Shown here: positions 46,825-58,759 of the stretch, piece after piece
How positions within the stretch are numbered: position 1 is the first letter of the stretch
Layout: the number at the start of each line of letters is the position of its first letter
Assembly (NCBI GenBank): GCA_021442155.1
Contig: CM038214.1
Coordinates: 141,956,040-142,020,039 of the forward strand
DNA length: 64,000 nt
Direction: 5' to 3'
Source of the DNA: Cymbidium sinense
Taxonomy: Eukaryota > Streptophyta > Magnoliopsida > Asparagales > Orchidaceae
Notes under the pieces: model-generated
Database searches by the model: none
Told to the model about the DNA's origin: nothing
The model's input: the letters and a program-made list of their open reading frames with translations, nothing else
Program-made: the position numbers and the translations under genes

Positions 46825-47217
46825 ACCCAAAAAATAAACCTAAACACTTGATGTTTGATGCTTACATATGGTGTCGCCTTATGATTATAATAAGCTGAGC
46901 CTTTTTCTTTATCTTATTCCATTTACTTTTATGCTTGATTAAGTATTTCATTTTTCTCATCCCTTTAATCATGTTATGCATCTCAGGTTGGGAGACTAAT
47001 GTTGGATTGTCCTAGTTTCAAAAGGAGAGGAAGTTTGCTAATTTCATGGGATTTTTTTGGATCTCATTTCTTTTTTTTCTTAGCTTGCTTTCCTTAACTA
47101 TTGTATTAGTTAGGGCTTATCTCCTTAGGACTTTGTAGCTCTTTGAGCATTATAGATTTACCCCTCTAAGGACTTTACCTTTTGGTACAAAATTTAAATT
47201 TCCTTAAAAAAAAAAAA
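46825..47217 (+). mobile_element. 3' end of a third L1 LINE with poly(A)
   Basis: About 390 bp of L1 3' UTR-like sequence on plus (TTGTAGCTCTTTGAGCATT, TTACCTTTTGGTACAAAATT), ending in a run of 12 A at 47206-47217 and followed at once by CCCTAAAT. A few telomere-type words (AATAAACCTAAAC) lie at its start. It carries no coding part apart from the tiny ORF1 echo in the hairpin. Consistent with a 5'-truncated insertion, possibly with an inversion. Confidence 0.75.
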
Positions 47218-49422
47218 CCCTAAATATACAACTAAACCTACAACCCTAAACCTAAACCCTAAAAAAGTCCTAAACCTAAATCCTAAACTAACTAAACCTA
47301 AACCCTAAACCTAAACACTAAATCCTAAACCCCTAAACCTAACCTAAACCTAACTTAAACCTAAACCCTAACCCTAAACCCAAAACACTAAAACCTAAAC
47401 CCTAAACCCAACCCTAAACCCTAAAAAAATTAAACCTAAACTCTAAACTAAACCTAAAACCTAAACCTACAACCTAAAACCTAAACCCTCCAAAACTTAT
47501 AACCCTAAACCCTAAACACTAAACCCTAAACAAAAAAAAAAAACCTAAAACCTAAAACCCTAAACTTAAACTAAAATAAAAATAAATAAATAAAACCTAA
47601 ATATAAATAATATATAAAATAAAATAAAATAAAAACCTAAACTAAAACCTAAAAATAAAATAAAATCAAAATAAAATAAAATTAAAATAAACTAAAATAA
47701 AATAAATAAAATAAAAAACTAAAATAAATAAAACTAAACTTAAAATAAATTAAATAAACCTAAAATAAAATAAAATAAAAACTAAAAATAAAACTTAAAA
47801 ATAAACAATAAAACCTAAACTAAAAAAAACTAAACCTAAAATAAAATAAAATAAACAAAATAAAATAATCCTAAACCTAAACAAAATAAAATAAACTAAA
47901 AAATAAAACCTAAACCTAAACCAAAAATAAGCCAAACCAAACCTAAACTAACTAAATAAAATAAAATAAACTAAAAATAAACCTAAACCTAAACTAAAAA
48001 ATAAAACCTAAAATAAACTAAAAACCTAAACATAAAGAAGTAAAATAAAAACCTAAACCTAAACCTAAAAAAAAAAAAATAAATAAAACCTAAAACCTAA
48101 AAAATAAATAAATAAAACTAACTAAAAATAAACCTAAACCTAAAACTAAACCTAAAAATAAAAAAAATAAATAACCTATATAAAATAAATAAAATTAAAT
48201 AAAATAAAATAGTAAAAAAAATAAAAAAATAAACTAAATATACTAAATAAACTAAACCTATTAAATAAAAAAGACCTAAGCTAAATCCTAAAAAACCTAA
48301 AACCTAAACCTAACCCTAACCTAAACCCTAAACCTAAACCTAAATAAAAAATAAAACCCTAAACCCTAAACCCTAAACCTAAACCCAACCTAAACCTAAA
48401 CCCCAAACCCAAAACTAAACCCAAATAAACCCTAAACTAAAACCTAAACCTAAACCTAAAGAAAACAAACCTAAAAATATAAACCTAAATAAAATAAAAT
48501 AAATAAATACCTAAACTAAATAAATAAAATAAAAATAAACTAAAATAAAATAAAAAAAACCTAAACTAAACTCAAAAATAAAATAAACCTAAGAATAAAA
48601 AACTAAACAAAAAAACTAAATAAAATAAATAAATAAACCTAAAATAAAATAAAATAAAACTAAATAAAACCTAAACCTAAAAAATAAACCTAAAATAAAC
48701 CTAAAAAAATAAAAAAATAAACCTAAACCCTAAACTAAAAAACCTAAACCTAAAAAAAATAAAATAAAAAAAAATAAAATAAACATAAACCCTAAACTAA
48801 AATAAACTAAACTAAAAATAAACCTAAACCTAAACCAAACTAAATAAAATAAAATAAACTAAAAATAAACCTAAACCAAAATAAAAAAATAATACCTAAA
48901 ATAAACCTAAAATAAAAAAAACCTAAAAGTAAAATAAAAAGATTCCTAAACTATAAAAATAAAAATATAAACCTAAAAAATAAAATTAAAATAAACTAAA
49001 AATAAACTAAACCTATAAACCTAAACCTAATAAAATAAACTAAATAAATAAAAAAATAAAAATAAAATAAACTAAATAAAATAAAAATAAACTAAATAAA
49101 TAAAAAATAAAGTAAACTAAAATAAATAAAAAATAAACTAAATATATACTAAATAAACCTAAACCTAAAACTTAATTTAAAAAAAGAACTTAAACCCAAA
49201 ATCCTAAACCTAAACCCTAAAAAACCTACCTAAAAAAACTTAAACCCTAACTAAACCCTAAAAGCATAAACCCTAAACTTAAACCTAAACCATAAACCCT
49301 AAACCCTAAACCTATACCCTAAACCTTAAACCCTAAACCCAAACCCTAAACCTAAACTAAAAGTAACTAAATAAATTAAAAAATAAACCTAAAACCTAAA
49401 CCTAAACCTAAACCTAAACCCT

Positions 49423-49669
49423 AAGAATGGGTAACCTGAGGCAAGAACATCAAAAACCTATACCTAGGAAAATGATGCAAGTTATCATAGTGGTGGTGGG
49501 GATCTAAAATATGGAGGTGGAGGTAGCAATATATGGAGGAGGAGCAAGGTGGGGATAGTAAGGTGGATGCATGCTATTTATCTATGTCATCAGTGTAGAA
49601 AACTTGGTGTGTTACTTGGTTGATAAAATAAAAAAGAATAAATGTTTAATCTAAAATCTATTAAAAAAA
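49423..49669 (+). pseudogene. GRP retro-fragment H, eroded
   Basis: Keeps AAGAATGGGTAACCTGAGG and AAGAACATCA of the RRM end, GGTGGTGGGGATCTAAAATA then TGGAGGTGGAGG of the tail, and the 3' UTR end (GTCATCAGTGTAGAAAACTT, GGTGTGTTACTTGGTTGA), finishing in TTAAAAAAAC. The coding end SDGNWRN and the first half of the 3' UTR are deleted. It shares the GGGGATCTAAAATAT junction with copy E, 26 kb away. Confidence 0.78.
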
Positions 49670-52600
49670 CTAAAACCCTAAACCCTAAATTAAAACTAAA
49701 CCTAAACTAAAACCTAAACTAAACCTAAAACCCCAAATAAAATAAACCTAAACCTAAATTTAAAATAAACTAAAACTATAAACCTAAACTAAACTAAACT
49801 AAAATAAACTAAAACTAAACCTAAACCTAAACAAACCTAAACTAAACCTAAAATAAATAAATAAAAAAAAAAAAAAAATAAAATAAAATAAAATAACCCT
49901 AACATAACCTACTAAAATTAACTAAAACTAAACCTAAACCTAAACCTAAACCTAAACTAAAACTAAAACCAAAACCCTAAACTAAACCTAAAACACTAAA
50001 CCCTAAAACCCTAAACCTAAACCCTAAATGCTAAACCCTAAACCCTAAACTTAAACCTAACCCTAAACCCTAAACCCTAAAACCCTAAACCCCTAAACCT
50101 CTAAAACAAAACCTAAAATAAACCTAAACCTAAAATAATAAAAAAATAAAAAAAAAATAAACCTAAAAAATAAACTAAAATAAAATAAACTAAAATAAAT
50201 AAACCTAAAATAATTAAAATAAACTAAATAAAATAAATAAACAAACCTAATTAAAAATATATAATAAAATAAACTAAAATGAAAAAAATAAATTAAATAA
50301 ACTAAAAAAACCTAAACCTACTAGTTAATTTAATTTAAAATAAACCTTAAAATATAAAACCTAAACCTTAAACCTAAATCTCCCTAACCTAACCTAAAAC
50401 CCAAAACTAACCTAAAACCCCCTAAACCCTAAACCCTAAACCCTAAACTAACCTAAACCTAAACCCTAAACTAACCATAACCCTAAACCCAAACCCAAAC
50501 CCAAAATCATAAAAAACCCTAAACCCTAAACCCTAAACCCTAAACCTAACTAAACCTTAAACCCAATAAACCCTAAACCTAAACACTAAACACTAAAACT
50601 ATAAAATAAAACCTAAAACCTAAAGTTAAATAAATAAAACCTAAAAATAAAATAAATAAAAAAACCTAAACCTAAAAAAAAAATAAAATAAAATAAAAAT
50701 AAAAATAAAATAAAATAAATAAAACCTAAACTAAACTAAAAAATAAAATAAACCTAAGAATAAAAAACCTTAAATAAAACTAAATAAAAGAAAAATAAAT
50801 AATTTAAAATAAAATAAAATAAAAACTAATTAAAACCTAAACCTAATTAAACCTAAAATAAAAGAAATAAATAAAAAATAAAATAAACCCTTAACTAAAA
50901 TAAAACTAAACCTAAAATAAAAATAAAATAAACAAAAATAAAATAAACTTAAATCGAAACTAAAATAAACTAAATTTAAATAAATAAAACCTAAGCTTAA
51001 ACCTAAAATAAACAAAACTAAAATCCTAAACTAAATAAAATAAAATAAACTAAAAGTAAACCTAAACTTAAACTAAAAAATAAAACCAAAAAATAAACTT
51101 AAAATGACAACCTAAACCCTAAAATGTTAAAAACCTGAACCTAAAATAAAAATCATATAAACCTAAACCTAAACTAAGATAAACTAAACTAAAATAAATT
51201 AAACCTATTCCTAAACCTAAAGTAAACTAAACCTAAACCCTAAACCTAAATTAAATAAAATATGATTAATAAATAAACCTAAACAAAAAAAATAATACTT
51301 AAAAAAAACATAAAATAAAAATCTAAACCTAATCCTAAATAAAAGAACCTAAACCTAAACCTAAAATAAAATAAAACCTAAACCTAAAAAATAAAGTAAA
51401 AATAAAAAACTAAAAAAATAAACCTAAACCTAAACCTAAATCTAAAAAATTAATTAAAATGAATAAACATAAATAAATGAACTAAACAAAATAAAAATAA
51501 AAATAAACTTAAATAAAAAAACTAAAATTATTAAAAAATAAACTAAATAAACTTAAACCTTCAAGTTTACTTAATTTAAAAAATAAAAAATTAGAAAAAA
51601 ATCCTAAACCTTAAACTCTAAAACTCTAAACGCTAAAGCCTAAAGCATAAACATGAAACCCTAAAACTTAAACCTCAAACCCTAAACCCTAAAGCCTAAA
51701 CCATGAACCCTAAACCCTAAACCTTAAAAACATAAAAATTAAAAAATTTGAAAAACCTAAACCAAAACTAAATAAAACCTTGAAATAAATAAATAAATAA
51801 CCTAAACCTAAACCTAAACCTAAAACTTTAGATAAAATAAAATAAAAAATAAAAATTTAACTAAAAATAAATAAATAAAAACCTAAACTAAACTATAAGA
51901 TAAAATAAACCTTAAATAAAAACCTAAATAAAATAAAACTAAATAAAATAAAAAATAAAAGAAAATATAATAAATAAAATAAAAAAAAACCTAAAATTAA
52001 ATAAAATAAAACCCAACCTAAACTAAAATAAAAAAACTAAACCTAAAATAAAAAAATAATAAAATAAAAAAAATAAACCTAAACCTAAACTAAAATAAAC
52101 TAAATTAAAATAAAGAAAAACCTAAACACTAAACTAAATATAAATAAAAAAAACTAAAAATAAACCTAAACCTAAACTAAACTAAAATAAACCCAAAAAA
52201 ATAAACTTAAAACCTAAACTTAAAAAAAAATAAAATATAAACCTAAACCTAAAAAATAAAATAAATAAAAAAAAATAAACATAAACCTAAAACCTAAAAA
52301 ATATAAAATAAAAAAAATAAACTAAAATAAAAACTAAAATAAATAAACCAAACTAAATAAAATAAAATAAATAAATAAAATAAAAATAAAATAAACTAAA
52401 ATAAATAAAATAAATAAATAATAAACTAAATAAGAATTTATTAAAATTAAACCCTAAAACTAAACCCTAAATAAATTATAAACTAAACCATAAAGCCTAA
52501 AACTAACAATAATAAACCATAACCTAAACCTACAACCAACTAAACCTAAACCCTAATTAACCCTAAATAATAAACCTAAACCCTAAACTAAACCCTAAAC

Positions 52601-53933
52601 CTAAACCATAAACCTAAACCCTAAAAAATCCTAAACCCTAAACTACCTAACCCTATCTAAACTAAAACCTAAACTTAAAAATAAACCCTAAACTAAACCT
52701 AAACTAAACTAAACTAAAATAAACCCTAAAACCTAAACCCTAAAGCTAAACACTAAACCTAAAACCCAAAATATTAAACCTAAACTCTAAAAACCCTAAA
52801 CCTAAAATCTAAAAAACCTAAACCTAAACTAAATAAAACTAAAATAAAATAAAATAAAAACTAAACTTAAATAAAATAAATAAAGTAAAAAACCTAAACC
52901 TAAAATAAAAAAAAAAATAATAAATTAAACTAAACTAAAATAAAATAAAGAAAACCTAAAAATTAAAAAAATAAATAAACCTAAGAAGAAAAAAAAATAA
53001 AATAAAAACTAAATAAAATAAAAAATAAAATAAAAAAATAAATAAACTAAAAAATATAAAAAACTAAATAAAACCTAAATAAAATAAACCCAAATAAAAC
53101 CTAAAAATAAATAAAAATAAACTAAACTACTAAAAAAACTTAAACCTAAAATAAAAATAAAATAAAATAAACTGAAACCTAAACTAAAATAAATAAAACC
53201 TAAACTTAAACCTAAATCTTAACCTAAACTTAAAATAAACTAAACCTAAACCTAAACCTAAACCTAAAAAAATAAAATAAAATAAAGCAAAAATAAATAT
53301 AAACCTAAACTAAAAAAATAAAACATAAAATAAACCTATAAAAATAAATCCAAAACACAAACCTAAAAAAAATAAAATAAAAACCTAAACCAAAACCTAA
53401 AACTAAAAATCAAAACCTGAACCTTAAAAATAAAATAAAAATAAAATTCAACAAAAAAAATTAACCTAAACCTAAACTTAAACCTAGAAAATAAACTAAA
53501 ATAAAAAACCTAAACTAAAATAAATAAATCTAAAATAAATAAAAATAATACTAAATAAAAATAAAAAAATAAACCTAAAAAATAAAATAAAATAACCTAA
53601 AATAAATAAAAATAAACTAAATAAATCTAAACTAGGTTTACAAATTAAAATTAAAAAACCTAAACCCTAAATAAAACCTAAACTAATCCTAACCTAAAAA
53701 TTAACCCTAAACTAAACCTAAACCTAAATAAACCTAAACCCTAAAAAACCAAAAAACCCAAAACCTAATCTAAAGCATAACCTAAAAAAGCATAAACCCT
53801 AAAACCATAAACCCAAAAAATCCTAAACCTTAAACCCTAAAAACCCAAACCCAAAACCCAAAACCTAAAATAACTAAATAAATTAAAAATAAACTAAACC
53901 TAAATCATAATAAACCTAAACCTAAATCTAAAC

Positions 53934-54380
53934 AAGAATGGGAAGAACCTAATGAACAACAAATAAATAGATATGGAGGTGAAGAGAGGTAAAATCAAAG
54001 TGGTGGTAACTAAGATAAATAAAATGGTGGTTATAAGAAAAGGTTACAACTGGTGGTAGAGGAGAAATAGGATATGATGGTGGATCTCATTATTCAAAAG
54101 GTTGGTAAGAGAAATGAGAAAAAAGAATAAGATTTGTGGTAGAAAAATAATGAAGATCTCATTATTCTAAATAAATAATGAGAACTGAGAAACTAAAGAA
54201 CCAATCTGCTACTAATAAATAAGAGATGGTTTTAGTTATCTAGGTTTATTATTTGCTATATGTGTGCTCATTTTTTATCAATGTCATCGCATGTGTCTTA
54301 GAAAACTTAGTGTGTTACTTGGTTGATGAAATCAAAAAGAAGAAATGTTGAATCTTAATTTATTCTCTGTTAAAAAAAAC
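53934..54380 (+). pseudogene. GRP retro-fragment I
   Basis: Starts AAGAATGGGAAGAACCTAAT (RRM end). GATATGGAGGTGAAG and GGTTACAACTGGTGGTAGAG keep the glycine-rich tail, and GGATATGATGGTGGATCTC the RYDGGS codons. A small internal duplication of ATCTCATTATTC (54083 and 54154) doubles the coding end. The 3' UTR is nearly complete and ends TTCTCTGTTAAAAAAAACC at 54379. It is preceded by the AACTAAATAAATTAAAAA boundary motif at 53874. Confidence 0.82.
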
Positions 54381-55829
54381 CAAACCCTAAACCCCAAACT
54401 AAAATAACTTAACCCAAAACCTAAACTTAAACCTTAAACCTAAAACCCTAAACACTAAACCTAAAACCAAAAATTAAACCCTAAACCTAACTAAACCCTA
54501 AACCCCAAACTAAACCTAAACCCAAACCCTAACATCTAAAAAAAATGCTAAAACCTAAACCCAAACTAAATAAAACTTAAAAGAATAAATAAAAAAACTT
54601 AAACTAAGATAAAATAATAAAATAAATAAAATAAAACCTAAACTTAAACCTAAACCTAAACTTTAACCTAAAAATAAAATAAAAAATAAAAACTAAAATA
54701 AAATAAAATAAATAAAACTGCTAAATTAAAAATAAAACCTAAATAAATTAAAACTAAAATTAAATAAAATAAATAAAATAAAATAAAATAAAATAAACTA
54801 AATAAAATCTAAACCTAAAAATAAAACATAAAATAAATAAAAAATAAAAAACTTAAACTAAACTAAAAAAAAAACTTAAACCTAAAATAAAAAATAAAAT
54901 AACCTTAAACCTAAACTAAGTTAAACCTAAGCTAATAAATTAAAATAAACCTAAAACCTAAAGCCTAAACCTAAACCTAAAATAAAACCTAAACTAATGT
55001 AAATAAAATAAAAAAATAAAATAAATAAAACTAAACAAAAAAAAATAAAATAAACCTAAAAAACTTAAATAAAATAAAACTAAATGTAAAATAAAATAAA
55101 ATAAACCTAAAATAAAATAATAAAATAAATAAAACCTAAACTAAAAAAAATAAAATAAACCTAGAAATAAATAAAAATAAAACCCAAACCCTAAACTAAA
55201 AATAAAAACTAAACCAATATAAAATAAAATAAATAAGAAAATAAACCTAAACCTAAACTAAAGTAAAAAAAAAAACTAAAATAACGTTCAGTTACGTGAT
55301 TCAAACTAAAACTTAATCTAAAGATAAAGTAAACACAAACTAAACATAAAACTAAGTAAATAAAATAAAATAAACTAAAACAAACTAAACTAAACTAAAA
55401 TAAAAACCAAAATAAATAAAAATGACACAAAACTACTAAAAAAATAAAATAAAAACTAAACTAAACTAAAATAAAAATAAAACCTAAACCTAAAAATTAA
55501 ATAAAATTAAACTCAACTAAAAAACCTACACCTAAACCTAAACCTAAAATATAAAATAAAAAACTAACTAAAATAAATAAACCTAAAATAAATCAAATAA
55601 ATTAAACAAAATAAAAAATAAACCTGAATAAAAAATAAAAAAAATAAAATAAAAAATAAATAAAAAAATAAACTAAATAAACCAAAACCTGCCGGTTTAT
55701 TTAATTTAAAAAAAAACCACAAATTGAAATCATAAAAACCTAAACCCTAAAAGCATAACCCTAAAACTCTAAACTAAACCTAACCCTAAACCATAAACCC
55801 AAACTGAGTCACTATAGCAAGAGGGAGGG

Positions 55830-57975
55830 TGATATTAAAAATTTTAAATGTTAAATCTTAAATTTTAAGTTTTAGTAAAAAAATTAAATTTAGATTTTAT
55901 AATGACAAGATAAAATTCTTAATGCAACAAAAATAAAAGTACAGTAAAGTAAAGAGAGATAGTAGACACATAATTTTACGTGGTTCAACCAAACCTCAAA
56001 ATTGGTTTGCGTCCGCAACCACCCTCTAGAATCCACAAATATAAAATATCTTATAAATAGTACTCTTTCCCATAATTAAATTACAACCCACAACAATATG
56101 TACTCTCTACAAGGGGAGTAAAACCCCAATATAAATTTTAAAAGAAAAATACAAAATAATAAATTTTGATAAAATAAATCTCTCCAAATATACCAAGCTA
56201 TCCAATTCAAAAAGTGATCTCACAACTTATAAATGATCACTTTATAACTTAAAATTTTGGCAAGATAAAATGCAGACTTAATATTGATAAGAAATAATAA
56301 AATAAATATCTTAAAGTGATCTTACTAAGATGTTTATGTTATTACAATATGTAGACTAATATAAAATGATTTCAAAATAAATTCACAATATTCTTTTGCA
56401 CAATAAAATAAATTTCAGCAAGGAATAATTTATTTTATTTTAACCAAAAGATTCTTTCAATTAATGCAAATGATCACAAAATACTTAAATAAAATAGTAT
56501 ATGATCTAAGTAGGCTAGTAAACTTTTAATTAAAAAGAGAGATCTAGCAAATATGAAAATAATTTTAGTACAATAATTTAATTTAAAATGCTTAAAATAT
56601 ACTTCTAAAATAGATCTAAGAATAAATGATCTTTGAAATAAGACAAATGAAGAAATATTTCAAGAAACCAAAAGAAATTTGTAGGAAGATAAAATTTCAA
56701 CAAGTTGAAATAAATCCTACTATCACAAGAGTTTTTCACAAAAAAAAGATTGAAGAAACTTTGATGTGAAAAACTTAGACTTTGATGTCCAAAGACTAAT
56801 CCACCAAAAATATAAATTGGAAAGAATAAATAGATGGTGAAAATAGTATGAACAACTAAAATGGATTAAGATCAAGAAAACAAACTCAAGTAATTTGAGA
56901 AAGCTGCTTAGTTGAAGATGTTGAAGCTTCCAAACCAAGGATTTGATCTTGCAATATTTGGAAGGAAAATCTAGAAAATTTTCTCTTAGATTTGTTGGAG
57001 GGATTTTGAATTTGAATGAGGAATGCTTTCATGAAGAGAATGAGGGCTATAAGCAAGAAGGTTTTTTTGAATTATTTCAAAAATATATTATTCTAACATC
57101 ATTTTATCATATAATAATTTAATATTTTAATAAAATATAATTTATATTAAATAAATATTAAATTCAAAATTTTATTCACATGGGCAAGTCAAAATAATAA
57201 ATATGGCTCTTAATATATTCAAAGCATGTTGCATGCATTCATTATTAAAATTACCTAATGTTTGAAAATTCATAACAAATTTAATTTTAATCAAAAGTGG
57301 GTCATGTAACCTATCCAATTAAAGGAAAAAAATCCAAGGAATCCATTGGAGATAAAATCAGATATAAATTCCTTGATTATAAAATGACTTTGGCTAAAAT
57401 ACAAAATTATACATATTTTTGTTAATTTTGAAATATGATATTTAAATATTATGATATAATTTATATATAATCATACATATGTTAGTTTTTATATAACCAT
57501 AAAATTAAATTAAATATTTAATTATATTAAGTATAAACTAATTACACTTAATAGTCATAATTTATTATCATTTATTTTTTAACAATTCAAATGCTATGTA
57601 TGAAACATATAATTGAATGTTAATTTGATATAGATTTATATAAATTAACCTCATTATCATTATTTCAAATAAAGAAAAAATAATATGTTAAGTTGTAAGC
57701 AAATTGATTCATGCCAATGAACTCATATGAATTTCTAAGATAGTTATAATTGCATATAATCTAAAATATTATATCCCGAGCATCACATTATCCATTTTGA
57801 TCTATCTTTCATTCTTCTATTCTTTCAATTTCTTCAATCATATTGTGAGATGTATTGGATATGTAATTAGCAATTAATTTATCTGGAAAGCATAAAACAT
57901 ATATTAGAACATCTAAGCATTTATTTATTATCATCTAAATTGATCAGATTGAACATGAGGCTCATTAAGCTAACA
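55830..57975 (-). repeat. Copia LTR on the left (3' LTR of this element)
   Basis: Starts TGATATTAAAAATTTTAAAT and ends GCTAACA just before the polypyrimidine CTCCCCCTTTT. It aligns with 62875 onward (for example CAATATGTACTCTC, CCAAGCTATCCAATTC, GATCTTACTAAGATGTTTAT). About 2.15 kb. It carries only one copy of the segment that is doubled in the right LTR. The start is uncertain by about 25 bp, because CTATAGCA and a G-rich word precede both LTR copies. Confidence 0.85.
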
Positions 57976-57990
57976 ATCTCCCCCTTTTGA
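57976..57990 (-). promoter_or_regulatory. Polypurine tract (plus-strand priming site) of the copia element
   Basis: ATCTCCCCCTTTTGATG on plus is CATCAAAAGGGGGAGAT on the element strand, a typical SIRE-type polypurine tract immediately upstream of the 3' LTR. A second CTCCCCCTTTTGACAAT lies at 58161, a possible internal second tract. Confidence 0.8.
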
Positions 57991-58450
57991 TGATGACAAA
58001 CTAATGTTGGGTATTGATTTTAATGAAGGTTGACCATTCATCATAGTTTTTGAAAAAAAAATTCTCTTCTTAAAAAAATTTATTCACAAGAGATGAATAA
58101 TGTTGCTCCCCCTAAATGTATGCATGAAATAAACTTAATACTAAGCAACATTTTACTCTTCTCCCCCTTTTGACAATATCAAAAAGTGAGAACAAACTAC
58201 ATGTAATTTTGAATATTAGGATCTAACATTCCAAGTATGCATCTACAAAAATTTTCTTCTGGTAATCTACTAATTTGTAAATTGATATTAATGAAATTAA
58301 TATTAACATTACCTTTCAAAACATGATGATGTCTAATTTCTATATGCTTGGTTTTGTGAGTCTTGGATAGGATTTTTGGTTAAACTAATAACATTAGTAT
58401 TGTCACACTAAACTAGAATGTGATCTTACTTAATACCAAAATCTTTAATT
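57991..58450. other. Copia 3' untranslated interval
   Basis: No reading frame. It contains the second polypyrimidine tract near 58161 (CTTCTCCCCCTTTTGACA). In intact SIRE elements an env-like ORF may lie between RNase H and the LTR. Here the interval is too short and shows none. Confidence 0.6.
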
Positions 58451-58740
58451 ATTTATTTAACCAAAGGACCTGAGCAACATAACTACGGAGCTATGTACTC
58501 ATCCTCAGCAGTGGATAAAGCTATAGAATTTTGTTTCCTATATGACCAAGACACAAGAGATGATCCTAAAAATTGACATGTGCCTGATGTGCTTTTTCTA
58601 TCTACTTGTCATCTAAAAAATCGAATAAGCAACCAAATCACATGATAAAGAATTTTAGGATACCATAAACCTAACTTAGTATTGCCTATCAAATACCAAC
58701 ATGTATAAAAGTGAGATTCTTTCGGGTTGACTGCTATTAA
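58450..58740 (-). pseudogene. Copia RNase H remnant
   Basis: The minus strand near 58490-58610 reads VDRKSTSGTCQFLGSSLVSW then KQNSIALSTAEDEYIA, the hallmark of copia RNase H. A stop follows IAP, and the upstream Y.DADYAGC segment is damaged, reading HVIWLLIRF with a stop before the Q-VDRKST part. Confidence 0.88.
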
Positions 58741-58759
58741 ATGAGATTCTTTTAGGCTG

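Larger units (their letters stand above)
47206..55805. repeat. Degenerate interstitial telomeric repeat array 3 with two GRP fragments
   Basis: About 8.6 kb of CCCTAAA, CCTAAA and AATAAA words, same strand polarity as arrays 1 and 2. Best CCCTAAA blocks are at 47480-47530, 48355-48375, 49295-49350, 50020-50100 and 50410-50545. The boundary motif is seen in decayed form near 49165, 50321, 51562, 53635 and 55692. Intervals of about 1.2 kb occur with no GRP fragment (50321-51562) or the eroded copy H (49165-50321). The 53635-55692 interval, which contains copy I, is about 2.1 kb. It ends at the copia LTR near 55805. Confidence 0.95.

Noticed and set aside
10717..55805. CRISPR-like array because of regular repeats and spacers
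   Set aside because: The repeat is the 7-bp telomere word in a plant-type genome. There are no unique spacers or cas genes.
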